A stretch of 64,000 nt of DNA from JACKFE01 sp050248735 (GCA_050248735.1 JBFWRU010000002.1:1-64000); one strand, 5' to 3'; positions 36,045 through 45,842 are shown, counted from the first letter of the stretch. Notes: generated from the sequence alone by a model not told the origin. Numbers and translations: made by a program.

Positions 36045-36154
36045 ATACATCGTTCCATGAGTAGGGCTCTGAAAGGCGCATGCCGACTTGGGAAAGTAGT
36101 ACCGTTAATGGAAAAGCGAGGAAGTCTCTACCGATACAACCTCAGGGAGGCTTG

Positions 36155-36188
36155 ATACTCGCTGGGAACACCTGTTTCCAGCGAGTAT
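36155..36188. terminator. Bidirectional hairpin terminator
   Basis: ATACTCGCTGG (36155-36165) pairs perfectly with CCAGCGAGTAT (36178-36188) and is closed by a 12-base interior. It lies between the convergent cupredoxin gene and the small lipoprotein gene, 4 bases from the stop of the latter. On the plus strand ATTATTTTC follows. Confidence 0.75.
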
Positions 36189-36192
36189 GCGA

Positions 36193-36507
36193 TTATTTTC
36201 CAGGGACGGCGTCGATCGGAGAGCGGGCTTTGGCATCTCGTTCACAAGACAGGGTTGCTAACTGTCGTTGGCCCTCAGAAGAATTGCTGGGAATTCGGCT
36301 GATACAGGCCTCAAGCGTGTCCCCTTGAACGCCAGTGGAGACCCGGTTAGGCCCTGTGTTGACGGCGCTTTGCTTGGATAGACTTGAGGGCGTTGAGCCT
36401 GCCGTTCCGGTTTGATCGCCGGAACCCGTATTCATTTCCGCACACCCTAGGGCGAATGTGATGAGACTAAAAGAAGCGAACAGTGCAATCTTGGAAAGAG
36501 ATTTCAT
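36193..36507 (-). CDS. Small secreted lipoprotein
   Basis: A 104-residue protein with a classic lipoprotein signal: MKSLSK, a hydrophobic stretch and the lipobox ALGC, so the mature protein starts at Cys22. The rest is Ser/Thr/Gly-rich and probably unstructured, with two further cysteines (EACISR and TLSCER) that could form a disulfide. The SD GGAGG lies about 10 bases before the ATG. No family is recognised. It converges with the cupredoxin gene at a shared hairpin. Confidence 0.7.
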   Translation of the reverse strand: MKSLSKIALFASFSLITFALGCAEMNTGSGDQTGTAGSTPSSLSKQSAVNTGPNRVSTGVQGDTLEACISRIPSNSSEGQRQLATLSCERDAKARSPIDAVPGK

Positions 36508-36785
36508 GGGTCAAGCCCCTCCTCAATTAGGTGATCAAGTGTGGGAATATAATAAAGTGGCAGGCGAAAAAACAAGATGGTGCCGTGATTTCATCCTAAA
36601 TGGTAAGGGAATACAGACCGGGAAACAAGAGCATGAGGAGTGACAAAACTTCCTGTTTAACTTACCTTGACTGGTTTGGGGTGTACTGTTACCGTCAGAC
36701 TGTCTTCGACGTCTCGAACCTAGCCTAAAAGAAATTCCTCCTGCATGATGGTTTCATTGAGAATTGAGGGTTGGGGTCCCGAATT

Positions 36786-37703
36786 GTGACATTCCAGGAT
36801 ATAATCCTTTCCCTCAATCATTTTTGGAAATCTCATAACTGCCTGCTCACCCAGCCGTATGACACGGAAAAGGGTGCGGGAACCTTTAATCCTGCTACCT
36901 TTCTACGGGCGATTGGCCCCGAGCCGTGGAGCGCGGCCTATGTCGAACCCTGCCGACGTCCCACTGACGGGCGATATGGTGAAAATCCCAACAGACTACA
37001 GCACTACTTTCAATATCAAGTCGTGATCAAACCGGCGCCTTCCAATTCACAGGACTTGTATTTACAAAGCTTGACCCATTTGGGATTGGATCCCTATCAG
37101 CATGATATTCAGTTCCTCCAGGATGATTGGGAGTCACCGACTCTTGGGGCCTGGGGATTAGGCTGGGAAGTTCGGTTGGATGGTATGGAAATTACGCAAT
37201 TTACGTATTTTCAGGAGGTGGGAGGCCTTGAATTGGATCCGGTGACCGTCGAATTAACCTATGGACTTGAACGGATTGCGATGTATTTGCAGCAAGTTGA
37301 CAATGTGTATGACCTGCAATGGTCGAAGGATATCCGGTATGGCGAACTGTATCATGAATCGGAAGTGCAGTTTTCCACCTATAATTTTGAAGCCGCCGAT
37401 ACGGATTTGATCCGGGCTACGTTTGATGGGTGGGAAAAGGAATGTCAGCGGTTATTGGATCATCCTCGAGTCCTCGTGCTACCCGCGTATGATTGCTGCA
37501 TGAAGTGTTCACATTTGTTCAATCTCCTTGATGCCCGTGGAGCGATCAGTGTTGCGCAGCGCACCGGCTATATCGGGCGGGTGCGAAATCTGGCACGGAA
37601 ATGTGCTCAAGCCTATCAACAACAACGGGAAGCCATGGGATACCCCCTTTTAAAGCGAACCCAGGCAAGGGAGGCAAAGAAAGCCTCTATCCGAGCCAAA
37701 TGA
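36786..37703 (+). CDS. glyQ: Glycyl-tRNA synthetase alpha subunit
   Basis: A protein of about 305 residues, the catalytic subunit of the alpha2beta2 glycyl-tRNA synthetase. Signatures are TFQDIILSLNHFWKSHNCL, QPYDTEKGAGTFNPATFLRA, EPCRRPTDGRYGENPNRLQH and WEVRLDGMEITQFTYFQ. The start is set at GTG 36786, since other GlyQ proteins begin MTFQD; a TTG five codons upstream is possible. glyS follows after 34 bases. A C-terminal basic tail (REAKKASIRAK) is typical. Tetrameric GlyRS is common in bacteria of this kind. Confidence 0.95.
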   Translation: MTFQDIILSLNHFWKSHNCLLTQPYDTEKGAGTFNPATFLRAIGPEPWSAAYVEPCRRPTDGRYGENPNRLQHYFQYQVVIKPAPSNSQDLYLQSLTHLGLDPYQHDIQFLQDDWESPTLGAWGLGWEVRLDGMEITQFTYFQEVGGLELDPVTVELTYGLERIAMYLQQVDNVYDLQWSKDIRYGELYHESEVQFSTYNFEAADTDLIRATFDGWEKECQRLLDHPRVLVLPAYDCCMKCSHLFNLLDARGAISVAQRTGYIGRVRNLARKCAQAYQQQREAMGYPLLKRTQAREAKKASIRAK

Positions 37704-37737
37704 ATGGTTTTCAGATATTTCAATAGTGTTGTGACAT

Positions 37738-39924
37738 ATGACCCTCCGCAAAACTCCGTCTCCCATTAAAAAACGTCCCCCCAAGCAATCATCTGTCCCC
37801 AAACAGGGTTCAACGTTTCTCCTTGAAATTGGCATTGAGGAGTTGCCCTCGGCGTTTTTACCTGTGGCCTTGCAGGATCTGGAACGTTTGGGGAAGGAAA
37901 TGTTTGAGAGCCGTCGCTTAAGCGTTGATTCCGTTCAGGCCCTTGGCACTTCGCGAAGGCTGGCTCTGGTCGTGAAAGGCGTAGACCCCAAACAGGCTTC
38001 GCTGGTGGAAGAGGTGTTCGGCCCTCCCCAAACAGCCGCGTTTGATTCCTCCGGGAAACCCACGAAGGCGGCAGAAGGATTTGCCAAATCTCAAGGTGTG
38101 CCTGTTGAGAGCTTGAATATCAAAGAGACGGCTAAAGGGTTCTATGTATGCGTCGAAAAACGTCAAATCGGTCAACCGGCCAAACGGGTTTTGATTGATG
38201 CCATTCCACAGCTTCTGGCCAAAATGCATTTTCCCAAAGCCATGCGGTGGAATGAATCGCGAGTCAAGTTTGCCAGACCGGTGCGATGGATTGTGGCCAT
38301 GCTGGGGAAAGAGGTTCTCTCCTGCGAATTCGGGGGGATTCGGTCCGGTCAGCAGACTTGTGGACATCGGTATCCCCGGAAAAAAACCCGAAAGGCCGAG
38401 GCAGAGGTGAAGGTTTCCCAGGCTTCTCTCTATTTGGACACGATGGCCAAATCCGGAGTGGTGGTGGATCCCCAGGAACGGCGCAAGCTGATTGAAGCCC
38501 AGGTGGGCAAACTGGCCCGGTCGGTCAAGGGAGCCATTGATCCCGAGACGCGTCAGGAACTCATTGATGCGGCGGTGTTTGGTGTGGAGTCGCCGCAGGC
38601 AATTATTGGAACCTTTAGTCCGGAATTTCTCTCTATACCCAAGGCGGTATTGATTTCTTCCATGAAGGAGCATCAGGGGTTTTTTAGTTTGATTGACCAA
38701 CAGGGCCGCCTGCTCCCCAAATTTATTGCGGTGACCAATATGCCTTGGGGCAATACCAAGTTGATGACGAAAGGCAATGAACGGGTGTTGGCGGCACGAT
38801 TGAAAGATGCGCAATATTTTTTTCGTGAAGATGCCAAGCGTTCGCTTGAAGAACGAGTAACAGATTTACATCATATCGTGTTTCATCAAAAAGTTGGGAC
38901 GGTGTATCAGAAGGTCGAGCGGGTGAAAGCTTTGGTGGGGTGGCTGGCGGAACGCGTGGGCTGTCCCGAGTTGAAAGCTGAGTGCGAGCGGGCCGCCTGG
39001 TTGGCCAAGGCGGATCTGACCACAGGGATGGTCGGAGAATTTCCCACACTCCAGGGAGTGATGGGCGAGGAATATGCCAGGCATGCCCAAGAACCGCTTG
39101 CCGTGTGCCAGGCGATTGGCTCTCAGTATTTTCCACGGTTTCCGGATGATCAATTGCCCGCCACTCTGCCCGGTGTGCTGTTGGCTTTGGCCGACCGTTG
39201 CGACTCCATTGCCTCGTTTTTTTCGGTGGGAATGGTTCCGACCGGGTCAGAGGATCCGCTTGGGTTGCGTCGGGCCGCCTATGGGTTGGTGCGCCTGGTT
39301 ACTGAAACACCGCTCAGGTTGAATATGGCTGAGGTGTTTGCCCGGTGTCTTGAGAGGCTGACTGCTCAAGGTGTTTCGTTGAAGACGGCCGACCCGGTTC
39401 AGGACATGGTGGCGTTTCTCATCGATCGCCTCAGGTTTTTTGCCAAGCAATCCTTCACCCTTCGTGATGAGGTGATGGAATCCGTCACCCGTGTGCGGCC
39501 GGCCGATCATTGTGATGTCTTTGATTTATTGACCCGCATGCGGGCGATTCAGGCTATGACTCTCCAGGCGGATTTTGAACCACTCATGACTGGATTTAAG
39601 CGTGCCCACAGAATTGTCGAAAAGGAACAATGGATAGAGACATCCGTTCACCCCGATCGCTTTGTTCATGAATCCGAACACATGGTCTTCAACGCGCTGG
39701 GGTTTGTGCGACGCACAGTGACCGAGGCCATTGCTCAACAGGAATATGAAAAAGCGCTTCAGGCTCTGTTAGAATTGAAAGTGCCCATCGATCGATTCTT
39801 TGGAGCAGTCCTGGTCAATGACGACAATCCTCAGGTCCGGGCCAATCGCCTTTCTTTATTAACGGTCATTGATCGGGTGTTTTTGCAATTGGCTGACTTT
39901 TCCTGTATGCCATCAAGCGGATAA
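37738..39924 (+). CDS. glyS: Glycyl-tRNA synthetase beta subunit
   Basis: 728 residues, full length for the family. It has FLLEIGIEELPSAFLPVALQ near the start, the FPKAMRWNESRVKFARPVRW block, PKAVLISSMKEHQGFF, the HD-type middle region (RAAWLAKADLTTGMVGEFPT), LADRCDSIASFFSVG and the anticodon-binding end. The subunit recognises tRNA-Gly. A Lys/Pro-rich extension of about 27 residues (MTLRKTPSPIKKRPPKQSS) precedes the conserved start, an odd but plausible feature since the ATG at 37738 is the only good start. It is co-transcribed with glyQ. Confidence 0.96.
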   Translation: MTLRKTPSPIKKRPPKQSSVPKQGSTFLLEIGIEELPSAFLPVALQDLERLGKEMFESRRLSVDSVQALGTSRRLALVVKGVDPKQASLVEEVFGPPQTAAFDSSGKPTKAAEGFAKSQGVPVESLNIKETAKGFYVCVEKRQIGQPAKRVLIDAIPQLLAKMHFPKAMRWNESRVKFARPVRWIVAMLGKEVLSCEFGGIRSGQQTCGHRYPRKKTRKAEAEVKVSQASLYLDTMAKSGVVVDPQERRKLIEAQVGKLARSVKGAIDPETRQELIDAAVFGVESPQAIIGTFSPEFLSIPKAVLISSMKEHQGFFSLIDQQGRLLPKFIAVTNMPWGNTKLMTKGNERVLAARLKDAQYFFREDAKRSLEERVTDLHHIVFHQKVGTVYQKVERVKALVGWLAERVGCPELKAECERAAWLAKADLTTGMVGEFPTLQGVMGEEYARHAQEPLAVCQAIGSQYFPRFPDDQLPATLPGVLLALADRCDSIASFFSVGMVPTGSEDPLGLRRAAYGLVRLVTETPLRLNMAEVFARCLERLTAQGVSLKTADPVQDMVAFLIDRLRFFAKQSFTLRDEVMESVTRVRPADHCDVFDLLTRMRAIQAMTLQADFEPLMTGFKRAHRIVEKEQWIETSVHPDRFVHESEHMVFNALGFVRRTVTEAIAQQEYEKALQALLELKVPIDRFFGAVLVNDDNPQVRANRLSLLTVIDRVFLQLADFSCMPSSG

Positions 39925-39951
39925 TGGAGCTCGATTGGGGAGGAGCCTGGA

Positions 39952-40446
39952 ATGTCCTCCGGGACCGAGGAGCAGCCGCCAGTGGAGAATCCCGGCAACG
40001 GTCAAAAGATGCGGTGGTTTTCCTGGCTGGTGACCGTTGGACTTATTGTGATCTGTAATGTTCTGCTTTTGGTGGGGTTGTGGATCAGCGGGGTGGATTT
40101 GGAAACCGCTCTCTCGAAACCGGAACTCTATGATCCGCAAAATGGTCATTGTGTCGGGGTAACCTGGTCCAAGGTTGACGGGGTAGATGGGTTGATGAAG
40201 GTCTGTACCGAATGGCTGGATTTTTCGGATATTTCCGGGGAGATTCATCGACTGCCGCCGGGAAAGGCTCTCGCGATGGGCGCCGATGGCAACCTCTATT
40301 TTTCGGGGCAACCTTATGAAAATTATCGATTGATTGGTCTCGTGATTTTTGTCATAGTCGTGGTGGCTTCGGGCATGTGGATGAAGCGGTTTCTGATCGG
40401 GAAGTACCACTATTATCTCCAGGCATCGGAACGCCATATTGTATAA
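39952..40446 (+). CDS. Membrane protein of unknown function
   Basis: A 164-residue protein with two membrane helices (WLVTVGLIVICNVLLLVGLW at about 24-43, and LIGLVIFVIVVVASGMW near 127-143). Between them lies an extracytoplasmic domain of about 80 residues with two cysteines (HCVGV and VCTEW). GGAGG about 8 bases before the ATG supports the start. It follows glyS by 27 bases and could be in that operon. No homologue is recognised. Confidence 0.7.
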   Translation: MSSGTEEQPPVENPGNGQKMRWFSWLVTVGLIVICNVLLLVGLWISGVDLETALSKPELYDPQNGHCVGVTWSKVDGVDGLMKVCTEWLDFSDISGEIHRLPPGKALAMGADGNLYFSGQPYENYRLIGLVIFVIVVVASGMWMKRFLIGKYHYYLQASERHIV

Positions 40447-40644
40447 GGTCCTATGCTTCTGCTTTTGATGACGTTCGTTTCATTCCGTTTTGATATTCAT
40501 CACTATCGTGCAGACCGGGATTCGTGGATAATGTTTGCCCAAGTCATACCTCAGGGCATGCATCTCATGCGCATGCCATCACATAGGTATTCTGGGAGTT
40601 CATTCCGGTTCTCTGAATTGGACAGGTAAAAGGAGAGGGGATTC

Positions 40645-43600
40645 ATGCGTCACAAAAAGTACGTGTATTTTTTTGGTGATGGAAAGGCCGAGGGAACCGG
40701 CACGATGAAAGAGCTGTTGGGAGGCAAAGGTTCCGGCCTGGCCGAGATGACGAATCTGAAAATTTCGGTTCCTGCGGGATTTACCATTACCACCGAGGCC
40801 TGCGTGGAATATTTTCACAGCAAGATGCGGTATCCGGCGGGGATGTGGGATCAGGCTCTGTCCGGTCTGCGCCTGGTGGAAAAGTCCATGAAAGCCCGTT
40901 TGGGCGACCCGGATAACCCGTTACTCGTGTCCGTGCGGTCTGGGGCGAGGGCTTCCATGCCGGGCATGATGGATACCGTGCTGAATCTCGGGCTGAATCA
41001 ACACACGGTCCAGGGCCTCGCGAAAAAAACCGGGAATCAACGGTTTGCCGTGGATGGCTATCGGCGTTTTATCACGATGTTCGGTAGCGTGGTCATGGGC
41101 ATGAATCGGGAACGGTTTGAACATACGCTCAATACCGTCAAACAGGAAGAGGGTGCCAAGCATGATACCGATCTTTCCGCAGAGGCCTTGGGGCGTTTGG
41201 TGGATTTGTATTTAGGCTTGGTGAAAGAGGAAACGGGGAGAGAATTTCCCCAGGATCCGTTTGAACAACTCCGCATGGCGATTAATGCCGTCTTTGAATC
41301 CTGGCATGGTGATCGGGCCGTGACCTACCGTCGGCTCTACGATATTCCCGACGAATGGGGAACGGCCGTAAACGTCCAATCCATGGTTTTCGGCAATATG
41401 GGGAATACGAGCGGGACCGGGGTAGCGTTTACGCGGAATCCGGCCACGGGGGCTCCGACCTTTTTTGGTGAATGTCTCCTCAATGCGCAGGGAGAAGATG
41501 TGGTGGCGGGCATTCGTACTCCGTTGCCTGTGCAATCCCTCAAAGATACGCTTCCCAAAGCCTATCAAGATCTCATCAGAACCCAGCAAACGTTAGAGCG
41601 GCATTACCGGGATATGTTGGACCTGGAGTTTACGATTCAGGAAGGCAAACTCTACATGCTCCAGACTCGTGTCGGAAAACGAACCGGCATTGCCGCTGTT
41701 CGCATTGCCGTCGACATGGTTCGGCAAGGCGTGATTGACCGGCGGGAAGCCGTCAAACGCGTGGCGCCGGAACAACTGTCTCAGTACCTCTATCCTATTT
41801 TCGAAAGTGAAGTCGAATTGAAATACGAAGCCGTCGGCAAGGGGCTTCCTGCCGGACCTGGGGCTGCGGCCGGCAAAGTCGTGCTGACGGCTGAACGGGC
41901 GGTAGAACTGAAGGAAAAAGGGGAACGGGCCGTCCTGGTTCGGCATGAGACGAGTCCGGATGATATCCATGGCATGCACGCCGCCGAGGGTTTTCTTACG
42001 GCCAAGGGCGGCATGACCTCTCACGCGGCCGTTGTGGCGCGTCAAATGGGAAAAGTGTGTGTGGCCGGGTGCGATAGCCTGGAAGTGTTGGGGAATGGTC
42101 AAATCCAATTGGGTGGACAGATTCTGAAAGAAGGCGATGCGATTTCCATTAATGGGTTTACCGGACAAGTCTATGCGGGAGATATTCCTGTGGTGGATTC
42201 CGAGGTCGTCCAGGTTATTCAGGGGAAAATCGACCCGAAACAATCCGAGAAATACCAATATTTTTCGACTATTTTGAAGTGGTCCGATTCTTTCCGGGTG
42301 TTACGAGTACGGGCCAATGCCGACGTGCCGGATCAGGCGCAGATTGCACGGGGGTTTGGGGCAGAGGGCATCGGGCTGTGCCGAACGGAGCATATGTTTT
42401 TTGCGGAAGACCGGGTGCCCATCATGCAGCAAATGATCCTGGCCTCGTCGCGTGAAGACCGGGAACGGTATTTGGAGCAATTGCTTCCCCTGCAAAAACA
42501 GGATTTTATCGGACTATATAAGGAGATGAAGGGCTATCCGGTGACGATCCGGTTATTGGATCCCCCTCTCCATGAATTTTTGCCCAAGCGGGAACAGTTG
42601 CAGGTTGAGTTAGCCAGGCTGGAATTGACCAATGGTGATCCTCAAGTGATTCAGGAAAAACAGCGTCTTCTGGATCGCGTGGAAGAGTTGCATGAATTCA
42701 ATCCCATGTTGGGGCTCAGGGGATGTCGGTTGGGAATTACCATGCCGGAAATTACGCGTATGCAGGTACAGGCCATTTTTGAAGCGGCGTGTGAAGTGGT
42801 TGGACAAGGCATCAAGGTGGTCCCGGAAATCATGATTCCCCTGGTGGGAATGGCCTCGGAAATGAAGGCACAAAAAGAGTTAATTCAGGAAGTCGCCAAA
42901 CACGTTATGGCGACATACGGGGTAAAATTAACGTATTTGGTTGGGACGATGATTGAACTCCCACGGGCGGCAGTGACCGCAGGCCGAATTGCAGAGGAAG
43001 CCGAGTTCTTTTCCTTTGGCACCAATGATCTGACACAAACCACCTATGGGTTTTCCCGGGACGATGCCGGGCCCTTCATTAGTTTTTATATGGGAAGGCA
43101 GGACCGTTGTCCGAATTGTCAGCGGAGCAATGTGGACTGGAAAAAGATGGTCTGCCGGATGTGCAAGGCGACGATCGACAAAAAAGCCGAGAATATTCTG
43201 GATGCCGATCCTTTTGCCGTACTGGATCGGGAAGGGGTCGGGGCCATGATGAAGTGGGCAATTCAGGAAGGCCGAAAGACCCGACCGGGAATTAAACTTG
43301 GAATTTGCGGAGAACATGGCGGGGAATCCAATTCGGTCATGTTTTGCCATGAATTGGGGTTAAACTATGTGAGTTGTTCTCCCTATCGCGTGCCTATCGC
43401 CCGTCTGGCGGCGGCGCAGGCTGCCGTGGCGGTCCTAGAAAAAGAGTCACAGCAACGGCCTCCGGCAGGTCGGATGGCTGCGAAGTCGAAGACCCCAGCA
43501 AAGTCCAAAACTCCAGCAAAATCCAAAACCCAATCCAAACAAAAACCCTTAGTGAAATCAAAAGCGAAGATTCAACCACGGGCTAAGGGTCGATCGACGG

Positions 43601-43716
43601 CTTCTTCCCGACCGGTCAAGAAAAAAACGACATCCGTAAAGACCGGTCTATCGACAAAACCCACCGCAAAAGCTACAACCCGTAAGGTCACAAAAGCCTC
43701 CAAAAGACGACGGTGA
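40645..43716 (+). CDS. ppdK: Pyruvate, phosphate dikinase with zinc-ribbon insertion and lysine-rich tail
   Basis: 1023 residues, about 110-150 longer than usual PPDK. The enzyme interconverts pyruvate, ATP and phosphate with phosphoenolpyruvate, AMP and diphosphate. The ATP-grasp domain comes first (GGKGSGLAEMTNL). The phosphohistidine domain has His460 in GGMTSHAAVVA, and the PEP-binding barrel has the catalytic Cys888 in GICGEHGGE. Two oddities are visible. A Cys4 ribbon (C822, C825, C837, C840) is inserted after the FGTNDLTQTTYGFSRDD motif. A tail from about 933 to the end repeats KSKTPA and is rich in Lys, Ser and Thr. AGGAG supports the ATG. ribD overlaps the stop by 4 bases. Confidence 0.93.
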   Translation: MRHKKYVYFFGDGKAEGTGTMKELLGGKGSGLAEMTNLKISVPAGFTITTEACVEYFHSKMRYPAGMWDQALSGLRLVEKSMKARLGDPDNPLLVSVRSGARASMPGMMDTVLNLGLNQHTVQGLAKKTGNQRFAVDGYRRFITMFGSVVMGMNRERFEHTLNTVKQEEGAKHDTDLSAEALGRLVDLYLGLVKEETGREFPQDPFEQLRMAINAVFESWHGDRAVTYRRLYDIPDEWGTAVNVQSMVFGNMGNTSGTGVAFTRNPATGAPTFFGECLLNAQGEDVVAGIRTPLPVQSLKDTLPKAYQDLIRTQQTLERHYRDMLDLEFTIQEGKLYMLQTRVGKRTGIAAVRIAVDMVRQGVIDRREAVKRVAPEQLSQYLYPIFESEVELKYEAVGKGLPAGPGAAAGKVVLTAERAVELKEKGERAVLVRHETSPDDIHGMHAAEGFLTAKGGMTSHAAVVARQMGKVCVAGCDSLEVLGNGQIQLGGQILKEGDAISINGFTGQVYAGDIPVVDSEVVQVIQGKIDPKQSEKYQYFSTILKWSDSFRVLRVRANADVPDQAQIARGFGAEGIGLCRTEHMFFAEDRVPIMQQMILASSREDRERYLEQLLPLQKQDFIGLYKEMKGYPVTIRLLDPPLHEFLPKREQLQVELARLELTNGDPQVIQEKQRLLDRVEELHEFNPMLGLRGCRLGITMPEITRMQVQAIFEAACEVVGQGIKVVPEIMIPLVGMASEMKAQKELIQEVAKHVMATYGVKLTYLVGTMIELPRAAVTAGRIAEEAEFFSFGTNDLTQTTYGFSRDDAGPFISFYMGRQDRCPNCQRSNVDWKKMVCRMCKATIDKKAENILDADPFAVLDREGVGAMMKWAIQEGRKTRPGIKLGICGEHGGESNSVMFCHELGLNYVSCSPYRVPIARLAAAQAAVAVLEKESQQRPPAGRMAAKSKTPAKSKTPAKSKTQSKQKPLVKSKAKIQPRAKGRSTASSRPVKKKTTSVKTGLSTKPTAKATTRKVTKASKRRR

Positions 43717-44870
43717 CTTCCGTCTCCTCAGATCATATTTTTATGGCACGGGCCCTTTCCCTGGCTAAACGGGGAAAGGGCAGAACCAGCCCCAACCCTA
43801 TGGTCGGGGCGGTCATCGTGAAGCATGAGAAGATTGTCGGTGAGGCCTACCATCGCAAAGCGGGCGAACCGCATGCGGAAGTCCTGGCCCTGCAACGGGC
43901 CGGTCCTCAGGCGAGGGGAGGCATTCTCTATGTCACTTTGGAGCCCTGCGTGCATGTCAACAAGCGTACGCCTCCCTGTGTTCCGTTGTTACTGCAATCG
44001 GGAGTAACCCGAATCTGTATTGCCATGAAAGATCCTAACCCCCAAGTGGCGGGGAAGGGCATTGAGGCGTTGAAGCGGGCCGGTTTGGCGGTGACGGTTG
44101 GTGTGTGTGAAGCAGAGGCGCGTTCCCTCAATATGGTGTATAGCCATTGGATACGAACCGGGCGTCCGCTGGTGACATTAAAGGGAGCGATGACCCTGGA
44201 TGGAAAGATGGCAACCAAGACCGGACAATCGCAATGGATTACCGGGGAGGTTGCAAGAAAAGACGTGCATCGCGTTCGCGGTCAGGTCGATGCCATTGTC
44301 GTTGGAATAGGCACGGTGTTGGCGGATAACCCTGATTTGTCTGCCAGGGGTAGCCATCCCGGGTCCTGTCAACGTCGGGGGCGACAACCGGTCCGGGTGG
44401 TGCTGGATAGCCGTTTGCGCATTCCGGTGACGGCCAAGGTTCTTCGTTGGATTATTGAGCAACCCACCATTGTCTGTACCACGTCTCAAGCCCCAAAAAA
44501 TAAAATTCAGCAATTGGAACGTCAGGGAGTACAAGTCTGGGTGATGCCTCAGTGTTCAAGCCGGGTGTCCTTGCCGGCCGTTCTGAAGCGATTGGGCCAA
44601 TCGGGCCTGACCTCGGTGCTAATGGAGGGAGGGCCGACCTTGAATGCCTCGGCGTTGAAGGCGAACGTGGTGGATCGTGTGGAACTGTATATCGCCCCCA
44701 AGCTACTGGGAGGCCAGGATGCATTGGGCCTCATTGGTGGATCATCTCCAAAGCGAATGCAGGTTGCTTGGCAGATCGACCAGGTTCGTGTGAAGCAACT
44801 TGGCCCTGATTTTTGCGTGACCGGAACACTGGTGCCCTCGCGGTCCAGAAGGCAGGTCGATTCGGACTAA
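43713..44870 (+). CDS. ribD: Bifunctional diaminohydroxyphosphoribosylaminopyrimidine deaminase / reductase
   Basis: 385 residues covering both early riboflavin-synthesis steps. The N-terminal deaminase has the zinc site His54-Ala-Glu56, Cys79 and Cys89 (LEPCVHVNKRTPPC; many relatives have LEPCSHxGRTPPC, so two residues differ). The C-terminal reductase has LKGAMTLDGKMATKTGQSQW, VGIGTVLADNPDL and MEGGPTLNASAL. It starts at a GTG overlapping the ppdK stop in a GTGA, suggesting coupling. Other rib genes and an FMN riboswitch were not found in the window. Confidence 0.94.
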   Translation: MTSVSSDHIFMARALSLAKRGKGRTSPNPMVGAVIVKHEKIVGEAYHRKAGEPHAEVLALQRAGPQARGGILYVTLEPCVHVNKRTPPCVPLLLQSGVTRICIAMKDPNPQVAGKGIEALKRAGLAVTVGVCEAEARSLNMVYSHWIRTGRPLVTLKGAMTLDGKMATKTGQSQWITGEVARKDVHRVRGQVDAIVVGIGTVLADNPDLSARGSHPGSCQRRGRQPVRVVLDSRLRIPVTAKVLRWIIEQPTIVCTTSQAPKNKIQQLERQGVQVWVMPQCSSRVSLPAVLKRLGQSGLTSVLMEGGPTLNASALKANVVDRVELYIAPKLLGGQDALGLIGGSSPKRMQVAWQIDQVRVKQLGPDFCVTGTLVPSRSRRQVDSD

Positions 44871-44944
44871 AAGCGGGCAGGGTGTTTTCTCATCGCCAAC
44901 CGCGATACAATGGCGAATATGATGAATTGGGAACAACAACACTG

Positions 44945-45739
44945 ATGGAACATTTTTCCGAACGAGATCAGCGGGCATTGGTACGAGCGGTGGACCTCTT
45001 AGAAAATCCCACGTTTGCCGCCAAAGTCACGGATTTAATCGGAACGCCTGTTGAAAAGGCCATTACGCTTCTGCCGGACGGGATGTCCGAAAAACTGTTG
45101 TCGTCCACACAGAAAGCCTTGGCCAAAGCTCTGGATTTGGCGGTGTCGACCCTTGATGAGCGATATCGAGGGGAATCCGCCGATGGGGCCCATCGGGTAT
45201 TGACCTCTGTGAGCGGTGCCCTCGGAGGAGCGTTAGGACTTCTGGCTCTCACGGTAGAATTACCGTTTTCCACGACACTCATGTTGAGATCCATTGCCGA
45301 TATCGCGCGGAGTGAGGGCGAACAGATTACGGATGTCCGGGCGAAGTTGGCCTGTCTGGAGGTTTTCGCCATGGGCGGAACCAGCTCGGCCGATGATGGA
45401 GCGGAAACCGGATATTTTGCCATTCGGGCAGCCTTAGCCGGAGCGATGACGGAAGCGGCCAAGTATTTGACCCAGCATGGGTTAAGCGGTGCCGGGGCGC
45501 CGGCCATCGTTCGATTTCTCTCGAAAATCGCTTCCCGCTATAGCATTCAAGTATCGGAAAAGGCCGCCGTGCAGGCCATTCCCCTCATCGGAGCCGCCGG
45601 AGGAGCCACCATTAATCTTTTGTTTATGGATCACTTCCAAAATATGGCGCGCGGGCATTTCATCGTGCGCCGATTGGAACGGACCTATGGAGTCGACCCG
45701 GTCCGTGAGCGTTATCGCCAGTTAGCTTCCAGATCGTAG
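44945..45739 (+). CDS. EcsC family protein
   Basis: A protein of about 264 residues of the EcsC family, named after a protein of a Bacillus ABC-transporter operon but of unknown molecular function. Visible features are GTPVEKAITLLP, the glycine-rich hydrophobic GALGGALGLLALTVELPFST, the RSIADIARSEGE helix, LEVFAMGG and the C-terminal IPLIGAAGGATINLLFMDHF. ATG at 44945 is chosen because the protein begins just before the conserved region and the upstream frame overlaps ribD. It is 74 bases after ribD and could be in the same transcript. Confidence 0.85.
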   Translation: MEHFSERDQRALVRAVDLLENPTFAAKVTDLIGTPVEKAITLLPDGMSEKLLSSTQKALAKALDLAVSTLDERYRGESADGAHRVLTSVSGALGGALGLLALTVELPFSTTLMLRSIADIARSEGEQITDVRAKLACLEVFAMGGTSSADDGAETGYFAIRAALAGAMTEAAKYLTQHGLSGAGAPAIVRFLSKIASRYSIQVSEKAAVQAIPLIGAAGGATINLLFMDHFQNMARGHFIVRRLERTYGVDPVRERYRQLASRS

Positions 45740-45842
45740 TTGAGTCTTGCGTGGGCTTCTGTCGGAGATGCGGCTTGTGTCGAAGACTCCCCTGGGAAAC
45801 CTTCAGATGAGTCACCTTGAGGCATACAGGAGGAAACATTCG

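Noticed and set aside
36700..36785. T-box or glycine riboswitch before glyQ
   Set aside because: No T-box core sequence, no specifier hairpin and no tandem glycine aptamer motif was visible.
44180..44534. Long antisense open frames over ribD and ppdK
   Set aside because: They mirror conserved genes in high-GC third-position DNA and show no protein features of their own.
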